Shown piece after piece: positions 1-7,401 of a DNA stretch of 64,000 nucleotides. This DNA comes from Woeseiaceae bacterium. Its GTDB lineage: Bacteria > Pseudomonadota > Gammaproteobacteria > Steroidobacterales > Woeseiaceae. The notes under the pieces were generated by a model. The model worked only from the letters and a program-made list of their open reading frames with translations. It was not told where the DNA came from and did not search any database. The stretch is taken from assembly GCA_021773035.1 (NCBI GenBank), contig JAJFKU010000023.1:124001-188000 (forward strand). The letters run 5' to 3'. Position numbers and translations under genes: made by a program. Positions within the stretch are counted from its first letter, which is position 1. Each line of letters opens with the position of its first letter.

Positions 1-148
1 TCCGGCGATCCTCAATCTAGACCGGATGGAGCGGGAAACGATTCAGAAAGCGCTGCGTAAACATGGGTTCAATATTTCGCGAACTGCAGGTGAACTCGGG
101 TTGACTCGCGCCTCGTTGTACCGACGCATGGAAAAGCATGATCTTTAA
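1..148 (+). CDS. Sigma-54 response regulator, C-terminal end (partial)
   Basis: Only the last 48 codons are present, read in the frame ending at TAA 146-148. The translated end contains a Fis-type helix-turn-helix: an ETIQKALRKHGFNISRTAGE stretch followed by LGLTRASLYRRMEKHDL. This is the standard C-terminus of NtrC/NtrX-family response regulators that activate sigma-54 promoters. The stop overlaps the start of the downstream sensor kinase by 11 bp, as expected for a co-translated two-component pair. The receiver and AAA+ domains must lie left of the window. The Fis-type HTH is seen directly; the assignment to the NtrX/NtrC family rests on the motif and the neighbour. A stand-alone Fis protein is less likely given the kinase overlap. 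Confidence 0.85.
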   Translation, partial: PAILNLDRMERETIQKALRKHGFNISRTAGELGLTRASLYRRMEKHDL

Positions 149-1490
149 GACCTTTGGGCTGTTCCTGTTCGCCCGCCTTGCCGTGGTAGGGGTGAGTATG
201 GCTGCAGTGGTGTGGCTGGCGATGCGTCCCGGTTACCACAGTGCGACCTTGATCGCAGTGACACTTTTAATACTTCTCGCCGCCGAGCTATGGCGTTTTA
301 TAAGCCGCACGAACAGGGAGACCGCGCGGTTCCTGGATGCTGCTCGCTACGCGGACTATTCGCAGCGTTTCGACTTCGAGAACGACGGCGCCGGGTTTCG
401 GGTACTGGGTCATGCGTTTACAGAAATACTCGATCGTATGCGACAGCGGCGCGCCGGACACGAGATGGAGGTTCGCCGGCTGCGAGCGCTTATCGAGCAC
501 ATACCCGTACCGTTGCTGACGCTGCATGCCGATGACACGATTACATTGCAGAACAATGCCGCGCGCAGGCTGTTCGGTGCGGAACACGTAACGCACCTGA
601 AGGACCTCAGAAGGTTCGGTTTCAAGTTCGCGGATTCGATCGCGACAGCTGTGCCGGGTCATCGGCAGTTGGTGACGTTCAGCGTTGAGAACATCGAATA
701 TCACCTGACGCTCGCGACGACAGAGATCGTCATTGCCGGCAACAGCGAACGCCTGGTTTCGCTGCAGGACATTCAAACCGAACTGGATGCCACGCAGGCC
801 AAGGCGTGGGAAGACCTGGTACGCGTGCTGACGCATGAGATCATGAACTCAATTACTCCCGTTACCTCGCTGGCGAAGACGGCCGTCGACGTCGTAGACG
901 ATGTGATCCGAAAAGACAAGGACGACCTTCCCCTGGATGAGGACCTCGAGGATCTGCGCGATGCGGTGGCGACGGTCGCGCGCCGCTCCGATAGCCTGAC
1001 GCAGTTCGTCGACAGCTATCGTCAGATTTCGCGATTGGCTCCGCCTGAGAAGAAGCGAATCCAGCTTGCAGAGATGTTCGAGACTATCGGTAAACTCGCA
1101 GTGGTCGAATGGCCGCAGAGCAAGGTGAATTTCACCTGGGAGGTACAGCCAACGGGCCTTGACGTACAGGCCGACCGGGACTTGCTTGAGCCCGTGCTTC
1201 TAAACCTGTTGCGAAATGCCTGGCAGGTAACGGCCGGTGTCGACGATGCAACGATCACACTCACGGGAAGGTTAAATCGCCGCAGCAATGTCGTTATCGA
1301 AGTAGCGGATAACGGTCCCGGCGTTGCGGATGCGATAGCACAGAAAATCTTCGTGCCGTTTTTCACGACCAAAGAAGGCGGTTCCGGGGTTGGTTTGGCG
1401 CTGGCGCGCCAGGTAATGATCGCCCATGATGGATTTATTCGGCTCAGTAAGAACAAAGCCGGCGGTGCAACCTTCAGCCTGACCTTCTAG
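138..1490 (+). CDS. NtrY-like membrane sensor histidine kinase
   Basis: This is a 450-residue sensor kinase. Two hydrophobic segments lie at about residues 5-28 and 34-50, followed by a HAMP-like linker to about 110 and a PAS-like region at about 115-215. The dimerisation/phosphoacceptor box is LTHEIMNSITPV, with His at residue 233. The ATPase domain shows the N box (NLLRNAW, 356-362), G1 box (DNGPGV, 391-396) and G2 box (GGSGVGL, 414-420). There is almost no periplasmic loop between the two membrane segments, so the signal is probably sensed in the membrane or by the PAS domain. The ATG overlaps the preceding response-regulator gene by 11 bp, so the two form one operon. The architecture matches short NtrY-type kinases; the stimulus is unknown. 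Confidence 0.9.
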   Translation: MIFKTFGLFLFARLAVVGVSMAAVVWLAMRPGYHSATLIAVTLLILLAAELWRFISRTNRETARFLDAARYADYSQRFDFENDGAGFRVLGHAFTEILDRMRQRRAGHEMEVRRLRALIEHIPVPLLTLHADDTITLQNNAARRLFGAEHVTHLKDLRRFGFKFADSIATAVPGHRQLVTFSVENIEYHLTLATTEIVIAGNSERLVSLQDIQTELDATQAKAWEDLVRVLTHEIMNSITPVTSLAKTAVDVVDDVIRKDKDDLPLDEDLEDLRDAVATVARRSDSLTQFVDSYRQISRLAPPEKKRIQLAEMFETIGKLAVVEWPQSKVNFTWEVQPTGLDVQADRDLLEPVLLNLLRNAWQVTAGVDDATITLTGRLNRRSNVVIEVADNGPGVADAIAQKIFVPFFTTKEGGSGVGLALARQVMIAHDGFIRLSKNKAGGATFSLTF

Positions 1491-1510
1491 TCGATTCCGC
1501 AGCGCTCCCG

Positions 1511-2026
1511 CTAGCGGCGGCTCAGCAGCTTATCCAGATAAGTGTAAGCGGCGTCGGATTCGGACATGACCAGGGCGAACAGGGCTTCCTCCCGCACCGT
1601 GCGGCTGAGTTTCCGGTCTTCGATGACGTGCCGAAACCAGCGGAGGTTCTCTTCTGCAGAGACGAGGCCATGATCGACGAGCGCCGTTTCCGTCGAAACG
1701 GGGCAGTTGGAGCTGAGTATCTGGATATCGGCCGGTGTGCCGTCACGCATCCGCACATAGACGTGCAGGGTCCCGGGCGCAGTCTCGCAGTTATCGTGAC
1801 GACCGGAGAAACCGATTCCCCGATCGTCCAGATGGCATCCGCGCTGCGATTTGCCGCCGTTCTTCCTGGTGAAACAGCAAATTTCACTGCTGATATCCGG
1901 CGCATCGACCTGCCACGAGTGCCAGCCATCGGCGTCCGGTGCCGGGACTTCGGCCGCTGTGGCACTGCTGTATGACGTTATCGCAACCAATACCCCGCAC
2001 AGCAGCAGCTTTGTCGGACGCATCAC
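1511..2026 (-). CDS. Secreted hypothetical protein in the ECF-sigma operon
   Basis: This 171-residue protein has a Sec signal peptide (MMRPTKLLLCGVLVAITSYS, cleavage near ATAAE). The mature part is cysteine-rich early on (EICCFTRK, RGCHLDDRG, NCETAPG, SSNCPVS), which suggests disulfides in the periplasm. The last 50 residues (ENLRWFRHVIEDRKLSRTVR and onwards) resemble one or two helical HEAT-like repeats, like the adjacent gene. Its start overlaps the stop of the HEAT-repeat gene by 4 bp (ATGA), and it is the last gene of the sigma/anti-sigma operon. No family was recognised. A periplasmic role linked to the sigma-factor signal is inferred from position only. Confidence 0.75.
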   Translation of the reverse strand: MMRPTKLLLCGVLVAITSYSSATAAEVPAPDADGWHSWQVDAPDISSEICCFTRKNGGKSQRGCHLDDRGIGFSGRHDNCETAPGTLHVYVRMRDGTPADIQILSSNCPVSTETALVDHGLVSAEENLRWFRHVIEDRKLSRTVREEALFALVMSESDAAYTYLDKLLSRR

Positions 2027-2922
2027 TGACCGCCATCCAGTGCCGAGTCAATGATGTTCCAGACCTCGTCGCTTCCCATGATGACCAGGTATTCAAGCAA
2101 TTCTCTTTTTGCCGCCGCATTGTCCGTCGAGCGATAGAGCTCAAGCATGCCAATGTCGTTTCCGGAAATCATCATGCCGTCCAGCGCCGCCTCACGAACG
2201 TCCTCCGTTTCCGCATCACGGTAAATCTGTACCAGCGTTGCGTTGACCTCGTCGCCACCGACAATTCCCATTGCCTCAATTGCCTGTACCTGCAGTTCGG
2301 GATTGCCCTTATCCAGCGATACTTCGCGCAGCGCTTTGAAATCGCCGGAAATGGCGTAGGCGTCGATCAGCGCCTCCGACACTCCCGTGCGCCCGCGCAG
2401 TTCGCGAAGCTCTTCGCGGGCGCCCATGATGCCGAGCATATCCACGGCCTCCTCGAAGTCTTCGCCTTCGGCGGTCAGTGCAATATCAAACACCGCCTGT
2501 TTATGGCCAGCGATCAGAAAAGCCTCGAGAACCGCTTTCCTGGCTTCGCTGTCGCCGCTGTCGTAAACGGACTTCAGGTTGGACAGTGCCTCGTCATTGC
2601 CGCCAATTCCGATCATGCGAATCGCTTCCAGCTGCAAATCGCCACTCGCGTTGCGCGCGAAATCGAGCAGTGTGGCATGTGCTTCCGGCCGGTCAATCTG
2701 GCTTAGAATAAACAGGGCACGTTCCTTCAATTCGTCACTGTTGTTGCCGGAAAGTACCTTGTTGACCATCGGCAGTGCTTTTTCCGGCGGTGCTGAGATC
2801 AGCGCCTCCATAGCGGCCAGCTTTAGCAACTCAGTATCGTCGGGAGCGTTTTCCTGTGCAGCACCGGTGGTGGTCAGGAACAGCGCTGCCACGATCAGAG
2901 CAATTTTCGATAGGGTTTTCAT
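2023..2922 (-). CDS. Exported HEAT-repeat protein
   Basis: This is a 299-residue protein with an N-terminal signal peptide (MKTLSKIALIVAALFLTTTG, cleavage near AAQE). The rest is a series of roughly 30-residue helical repeats with the pattern of HEAT/PBS-lyase repeats, for example LKERALFILSQIDRPEAHAT, LQLEAIRMIGIGGNDEALSN and LQVQAIEAMGIVGGDEVNAT. Such solenoids usually mediate protein binding. The gene lies 14 bp downstream of the putative anti-sigma factor and overlaps the next gene by 4 bp, so it is probably a regulated member of the ECF operon or a signal-transduction partner. It has no catalytic motif. The fold assignment is firm; the role is inferred from context. Confidence 0.85.
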   Translation of the reverse strand: MKTLSKIALIVAALFLTTTGAAQENAPDDTELLKLAAMEALISAPPEKALPMVNKVLSGNNSDELKERALFILSQIDRPEAHATLLDFARNASGDLQLEAIRMIGIGGNDEALSNLKSVYDSGDSEARKAVLEAFLIAGHKQAVFDIALTAEGEDFEEAVDMLGIMGAREELRELRGRTGVSEALIDAYAISGDFKALREVSLDKGNPELQVQAIEAMGIVGGDEVNATLVQIYRDAETEDVREAALDGMMISGNDIGMLELYRSTDNAAAKRELLEYLVIMGSDEVWNIIDSALDGGQ

Positions 2923-2936
2923 CGTCGTTTCCTGTA

Positions 2937-3557
2937 TCAGGTTGAATGTGCCTCATCTGATGATTCAGCCGCCAGCTTCGTTAGCATCACATTGAGCTCA
3001 AACGAGAGCTGCGCACGCAAAGCCTCAGCATCCTCGGGCGCAATATCCGAAGCTGCCAGACGTAGCAAAATGGGTTCGAAGGCACGCAACACGCGGGCGA
3101 GCTTGGGTGCGTTGTTCTGATCGGCCGCGGTTTCGTACAGGCGGTTCTGTTCGATCAGTTGCAGGACCAGCGCTGTTCTATCGGTGTCGGGACCCAGGCT
3201 GGCGAGTTGTTTCCTGCTGTCGAGAAGATGAAACTGCAGGCCGCGTGTCAGTGCGGCCGGAATGACATCGCTTCTTGGCGTAGTGTTGGCCAGCACCGGC
3301 ACCTCGTTATGACCGTTGTCGCCGGCAACGAAGATGCCGATTGCTATGCCGGCGGTCAGTGCCGCGGTGACAGCTACGCCCCAGAAGAAAGAGCCCGGAT
3401 GCCAGTTGCTGCGGTGTGTTTTTTCACGCCCCCTCTCCAGAGCGGCAGCCTTATCAATGGTGTCATGCCACTGCTGCACCAAATGCTCCGGTGCCTTATG
3501 TATCTCCTGGCGGTGCGCCGAAACGAGCTCGTCTGTATGGTTCGTATTGTCAGTCAT
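2937..3557 (-). CDS. Putative membrane anti-sigma factor
   Basis: This is a 206-residue protein with a cytoplasmic N-terminus of about 54 residues, one transmembrane helix (about 56-78, [20 protein letters not shown]) and a periplasmic helical domain of about 125 residues. Its start overlaps the end of the upstream ECF sigma gene by 8 bp. That arrangement and topology are typical of anti-sigma factors. The zinc-finger motif HxxxCxxC of the ZAS family is absent, so this would be a non-zinc type. It is called from position and topology, not from a recognised domain. The alternative is a membrane protein co-transcribed with the sigma factor but not binding it. Confidence 0.7.
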   Translation of the reverse strand: MTDNTNHTDELVSAHRQEIHKAPEHLVQQWHDTIDKAAALERGREKTHRSNWHPGSFFWGVAVTAALTAGIAIGIFVAGDNGHNEVPVLANTTPRSDVIPAALTRGLQFHLLDSRKQLASLGPDTDRTALVLQLIEQNRLYETAADQNNAPKLARVLRAFEPILLRLAASDIAPEDAEALRAQLSFELNVMLTKLAAESSDEAHST

Positions 3558-4089
3558 CGTTTTCTTCCTGCAATCTTTGCATGCTTACACGCAGTTTCTT
3601 CACCGCTCGAAAGACGGCCTGCTTTACACGGCCTTGTTTTACACCCAGCTCTGCCGAGATTTCCCGAACGCGCCATTGCTCCAGGTGTTTAAGAATGAAG
3701 CACACGCGTTCAAGTTCTGAGAGGCGTGCAAGCGCGTTGGCGAGATCGCTCTCCAGTTCATAATCCTCCCAGGCTCGATGCGGTGTGGTTTCAGTGCTTT
3801 CGACGTCGTCGTCGAGAACTTCGAAGACGCCGGGCTTGAGCTTGCGTATCTGCGCGAGCGCCGCGTTGATCGCAATGCGATGAATCCAGGTATCGAGACG
3901 CGAGCCATGATTGAACTGCTGCCGCTTGTTCCAGGCGTTGAGCAGGGCGTCCTGCACCGCATCCGCAGCCATATCGGGGTTGCGCGTTATTTTCAGGCAC
4001 GCTGAATACCAACGGTCCGACCTCGCCGAAATCGCCTCGTGAAAATCCGCCTGTGTCGGCGTGCCGCCGATATCGATTACTGCCGCCAT
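3550..4089 (-). CDS. ECF-type RNA polymerase sigma factor
   Basis: This is a 179-residue sigma-70-family protein with only regions 2 and 4. Region 2 (about residues 20-85) includes [11 protein letters not shown] and [14 protein letters not shown], the core-binding and -10 recognition helices. Region 4 (about 115-170) includes [17 protein letters not shown] and a C-terminal HTH ([20 protein letters not shown]). Length and order are standard for an extracytoplasmic-function sigma factor. It heads a four-gene minus-strand operon with an anti-sigma candidate, a HEAT-repeat protein and a secreted protein. Autoregulation is common in this family. I could not see a convincing ECF promoter (GGAAC-type -35) in the 42 bp between this start and the upstream gene. 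Confidence 0.92.
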   Translation of the reverse strand: MAAVIDIGGTPTQADFHEAISARSDRWYSACLKITRNPDMAADAVQDALLNAWNKRQQFNHGSRLDTWIHRIAINAALAQIRKLKPGVFEVLDDDVESTETTPHRAWEDYELESDLANALARLSELERVCFILKHLEQWRVREISAELGVKQGRVKQAVFRAVKKLRVSMQRLQEENDD

Positions 4090-4131
4090 CGTAGTTTCGA
4101 TGCATCAATGGACGGAAAGGTTAGCCTAATC

Positions 4132-5316
4132 CTAGACGACCTGCCCGGCGGCGTACCCCGAGGACCAGGCCCACTGGAAATTATGGCCACCGAGATGCCC
4201 CGTAACGTCAAGTACCTCGCCAACGAAATACAGGCCCGGATGCTGCTTGCTCTCCATTGTTTTGGACGAAATGGCATCGGTATCCACACCGCCGATGGTG
4301 ACCTCAGCGCTGCGATAGCCCTCGGTCGCTGCCGGTTTGATCTGCCACGACGTGAGGCTGGCGGCGATCGCCCGCAGTTCTTCATCACTGAAACCGGCCA
4401 ACGGCGCATCCTGCCGGCTGGGCCAGAACAAGGCCTGCAGTTCGAGAACGAGCGCCTTCGGAAAAAAACCGGCGAGCAGGCCGCGTAGCAGAGACTTCGG
4501 TCGGGACTGTTTTGCCGCGAGCAGTAGCTCGGCGGCATTTGCATCGGGCAGCAGATCGAGCGTAATCCATTCCCCGGGCGACCAGTAGCTCGATGCCTGC
4601 AGCATAGCGGGCCCGCTGAGGCCGCGATGCGTAAACAATATATCTTCGACAAAGCTGGCGCCGCCTGCCGTGACGTCGGCTCGGCAGCTTACTCCAGACA
4701 AGCGCCTGCTTAAATCGTGGCTGGCGCCGGTCAGTGTGAATGGCACGAGTCCCGGAACGGTTTCCGTCACCTTATAACCGAACTGGCGCGCAAGCCGGTA
4801 GCCGAAATCCGTCGCCCCCATCTTCGGGATACTCAAACCGCCCGAAGCGATGACCAGAGATTCGCAGCTAAATCTGCCGCGACGACAGTCGATGCTGTAG
4901 TTTGTTTCGCGTGCCACGGCGGCGTCGGCGCAGTCGGTCAGTATCCTTACGCCCGCGCTGTCGCATTCGGCAGCGAGCATCGCGACGATATCCTTTGACG
5001 ACTTGTCGCAAAAAAGCTGACCAAGCGTTTTTTCGTGAAAAGGAATGCCGTGCTTCTCTACCAGCGCCACAAAATCCCACTGGGTGTAACGACTGAGTGC
5101 CGACTTGCAGAAATGTGGATTGGCGCTGATAAAGTGCGATGAATCCGTGTGCTGGTTGGTGAAGTTGCAGCGCCCGCCGCCGGACATCAGGATCTTCTTG
5201 CCGATCTTATTGGAGCCTTCCAGAACAACGACCCGGCGGCCTCGCTGTCCAGCGCCTATTGCACACATGAGGCCTGCGGCACCGCCGCCAATTATGACTA
5301 CGTCGACATCTTCCAT
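4132..5316 (-). CDS. HI0933/BaiN-family NAD(P)/FAD-dependent oxidoreductase
   Basis: This 394-residue flavoprotein has an N-terminal dinucleotide-binding motif (VDVVIIGGGAAGLMCAIGAG) and the family signature GGGRCNFTNQ at about residues 46-55. The C-terminal segment GLYFVGEVLDVTGHLGGHNF matches the conserved FAD-binding end of the HI0933/YhiN/BaiN family. The exact reaction of most members is unknown; some gut homologues reduce bile-acid intermediates. The gene starts 22 bp after the stop of an Lrp/AsnC regulator on the same strand, so the two may be co-transcribed. Length is normal for the family. The family assignment is strong; the substrate cannot be inferred. Confidence 0.9.
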   Translation of the reverse strand: MEDVDVVIIGGGAAGLMCAIGAGQRGRRVVVLEGSNKIGKKILMSGGGRCNFTNQHTDSSHFISANPHFCKSALSRYTQWDFVALVEKHGIPFHEKTLGQLFCDKSSKDIVAMLAAECDSAGVRILTDCADAAVARETNYSIDCRRGRFSCESLVIASGGLSIPKMGATDFGYRLARQFGYKVTETVPGLVPFTLTGASHDLSRRLSGVSCRADVTAGGASFVEDILFTHRGLSGPAMLQASSYWSPGEWITLDLLPDANAAELLLAAKQSRPKSLLRGLLAGFFPKALVLELQALFWPSRQDAPLAGFSDEELRAIAASLTSWQIKPAATEGYRSAEVTIGGVDTDAISSKTMESKQHPGLYFVGEVLDVTGHLGGHNFQWAWSSGYAAGQVV

Positions 5317-5338
5317 GCCGGCAGAATAACAGCGCTTG

Positions 5339-5845
5339 CTATACCCTTACGAGGCCATTCGTGACATGTTCGCTGAGCATTCGGATGCGCTCTACCAGCG
5401 TGAGTTCGGATTTGTCTTCAGCAAACACGATTTTGGTCGAGGTGTCGCCGCTGTGTTGCAGGGAGTTGATGAACGCATGCAGGTGTTCCATGTCGACGGC
5501 AATCACATCGAGGCACAGAAGTCCGTCACCGGCGATAACCGATACGGCGAGTACTTCGGGTTGCACCAGAAGGCGTTTCCTCAGCGTCTTGGCTACCTGG
5601 CTTGGCGACTTGACTTCGACAACCGCGCGAACCGCGAAGCCGAGAGATTCATAGTTCAGCACCTCTGCGGCATCGTTCAACACACCGGCTCTTTTCAATG
5701 CGGCTATGCGTCGTGACACGGCCGTTCTCGACAGGTGAACCATCGATGCGAGTTCAACCGTCGTTAGTCGTGTATTCGTGGCAAGAGCGGAAAGTATTGC
5801 GACGTCGTATTTGTCTAATTCCGTATTCTTCTTGTATTTGCTCAC
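5339..5845 (-). CDS. Lrp/AsnC-family transcriptional regulator
   Basis: An AsnC-type winged HTH begins almost at the N-terminus (LDKYDVAILSALATNTRL, then TTVELASMVHLSRTAVSRRI). It is followed by an Lrp effector-binding (RAM-like) domain containing VVEVKSPSQVAKTLRKRLLV. I chose the GTG at 5845 (168 residues), preceded by GGGGAG 4 bases upstream. A longer reading to ATG 6043 adds 66 residues of low-complexity AT-rich sequence with no domain and would consume most of the divergent promoter region. Members bind amino acids or related metabolites and regulate their transport or catabolism. The gene is divergent from a LysR regulator and precedes a BaiN-type flavoprotein by 22 bp. Confidence 0.85.
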   Translation of the reverse strand: MSKYKKNTELDKYDVAILSALATNTRLTTVELASMVHLSRTAVSRRIAALKRAGVLNDAAEVLNYESLGFAVRAVVEVKSPSQVAKTLRKRLLVQPEVLAVSVIAGDGLLCLDVIAVDMEHLHAFINSLQHSGDTSTKIVFAEDKSELTLVERIRMLSEHVTNGLVRV

Positions 5846-6149
5846 AGCTCTCCCCTGCGCCAACACGCAACTGCAATTAAGTGTGACAACACTTTTCTTT
5901 ATATCGTTCACTTTTTCGTGCGAAAGAATTAAGTGCAGATGAAACTTTCCATCGTTACTAAAAGTCCGCACGTAATGGTCGCAAATATCTTTTTTACGCA
6001 CGTTACGTAACAACTTTTTTGAAACTTCGTGCGTCCTATACATAGAACGCTTAGGTAACGCCTTTCCGCCAACATAGAACCCGATGTTCTAAGCGGCCGA
6101 AGACGAAAGTAGAAAGTTTTTTAGCGTAAATAAACCAGAGAGTAAGACG
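5846..6149. promoter_or_regulatory. AT-rich divergent promoter region with two palindromes
   Basis: These 304 bp separate the Lrp/AsnC gene (leftwards) from the LysR gene (rightwards), and base composition is clearly more AT-rich than the flanks. It holds a perfect 10-bp palindrome GTTACGTAAC at 6002-6011 and a perfect 6-bp-arm inverted repeat TAGAAC-N5-GTTCTA at 6075-6091. The word ACATAGAAC occurs twice (about 6049-6057 and 6072-6080), once within that palindrome. These are plausible operators for the Lrp and LysR proteins encoded on either side. No ORF with coding character was seen. The repeats are seen directly; binding is inferred. Confidence 0.6.
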
Positions 6150-7058
6150 ATGCATGGTGAGTTAAGACAAGTGGCCGATTTGGCGTTGTTCGCCAAAATT
6201 GTTCAAACGGGTGGAATATCGCGTTGCGCGGCAGACCTTGGCATGGAGAGAACAACCATTAGTCGACGATTAGGAGCGCTTGAACGTACGCTCGGTGTGA
6301 AATTACTTGATCGCTCGCCTAAACACATTGCCGTTACCGAAGCCGGCCGGCGTTGCCTGGAACAATGCGAGCTGCTGCTGGAGTCCGCGCAGAACGCGCA
6401 GTCGCTGGCGACGATTGGGTCCATCATCGCAAATACGGCGCCGATCGTTGTCGGTGCGCCGCCCGATATCATCGACCGCTACCTTGAGCCACGGCTGGCA
6501 GCGTTCGAAGCAGAAAATTCCGGCATCCGTATCGAGCGGCGACCGATAACCGTGTGGACCGAGGCGGCCGCTGAGTCGGTCGACCTCGGGATAACGCTGG
6601 CACCGGTGGCGATTGCCGGCGGCTGGACGAACACCATTGCGTACGTGCAGCAGTCTGTATTCGCCAGTGCAGAGTACGTGTCGCGGCATGGTCCGGTGCT
6701 TTCGCCCTTCGACCTGGAAAGTCATGACTGCATTGTCGAAAACAGTGATGGCGAGCGGCAGTCATGGCGCTTTGAACGCAACGAAAAAACCACCACGGTC
6801 ACGGTGAATGCCAAATATGTCGTTTCCGGTCTGTTGGAGGCTCGAGAGGCAACGTTGGCGGGGCTTGGTATAAGCCGACTGCCACACTATCTGTGCGAAG
6901 CCTATCTGCGATCGGGCAGCCTGGTCGACCTTATGCCCGATACCGAGTCCGCCGGCAGAAACGTCATTGTGATCAGTCCCCGTCAGCGGCAGCGCAAGAC
7001 CGGCACGGCAGCTCTGCGAATGTACCTGGAGGCTGCTTTTAACAAGCAGAACATCTAG
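6150..7058 (+). CDS. LysR-family transcriptional regulator
   Basis: This is a 302-residue regulator. The N-terminal winged HTH spans about residues 5-65 (DLALFAKIVQTGGISRCAAD, then LGMERTTISRRLGALERTLG and VKLLDRSPKHIAVTEAGRRC). A periplasmic-binding-protein-like effector domain follows (about 90-295). LysR proteins usually bind a small co-inducer and control an adjacent or divergent gene. Here the neighbours are an Lrp regulator (divergent) and a TonB-dependent receptor 343 bp downstream on the same strand. The region before that receptor carries several repeats, so the receptor is a possible target. Effector unknown. Confidence 0.92.
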   Translation: MHGELRQVADLALFAKIVQTGGISRCAADLGMERTTISRRLGALERTLGVKLLDRSPKHIAVTEAGRRCLEQCELLLESAQNAQSLATIGSIIANTAPIVVGAPPDIIDRYLEPRLAAFEAENSGIRIERRPITVWTEAAAESVDLGITLAPVAIAGGWTNTIAYVQQSVFASAEYVSRHGPVLSPFDLESHDCIVENSDGERQSWRFERNEKTTTVTVNAKYVVSGLLEAREATLAGLGISRLPHYLCEAYLRSGSLVDLMPDTESAGRNVIVISPRQRQRKTGTAALRMYLEAAFNKQNI

Positions 7059-7401
7059 TTCGGGGCCGGCGGGCACGTTTGCGCAAAACTTTGTTGCCAC
7101 CCTGCAACAAGCGGTAAAATTGCCTCGTAGCAAAAACGCCGAGGCAATTGTTCCCCGTTACCGTTACCCCATTTGCTTCCGTAAACACTTGAATGGAAGC
7201 CACCTTGCTGTACAAAAACTACGTCGCTAAAACGCTGTAGCAAAAACGCCGCGTAACTCTTATTGCGTCATATTCACAACACTTTCTTCAAGTGCTCATA
7301 TCGCTACATGGGCCGCGGTTATCTGGGCGTTTCTGCACGTCTTATGCCTGTTTAGATGCCGCGGTTACTACTTCTTTCCAATGAGTATAAGGGGAACAAG
7401 C
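7059..7401 (+). promoter_or_regulatory. Repeat-rich regulatory region before the TonB receptor
   Basis: These 343 noncoding bases hold several repeats. A perfect inverted repeat TTGTTGC-N6-GCAACAA lies at 7091-7110. A second one, AATTGCCTCG-N12-CGAGGCAATT, lies at 7118-7149. A 15-base direct repeat GTAGCAAAAACGCCG occurs at 7127-7141 and 7237-7251, exactly 110 bp apart. Degenerate relatives of that unit (TGTACAAAAACTACG at about 7209-7223, TCGCTAAAACGC at about 7224-7235) sit just before the second copy. GCCGCGGTTA also occurs twice (7312-7321, 7358-7367). The first hairpin could end LysR transcription, although no T-run follows. The rest looks like operator DNA for the receptor gene. No promoter elements could be assigned with confidence. 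Confidence 0.6.

Noticed and set aside
1939-2706. A 255-codon plus-strand frame in the HEAT-repeat region.
   Set aside because: Antisense to the HEAT-repeat gene, which has a signal peptide and clear repeats.
5846-6043. N-terminal extension of the Lrp/AsnC regulator to ATG 6043.
   Set aside because: The extra 66 residues are AT-rich, carry no domain, and would fill the divergent promoter region; GTG 5845 with GGGGAG is preferred.
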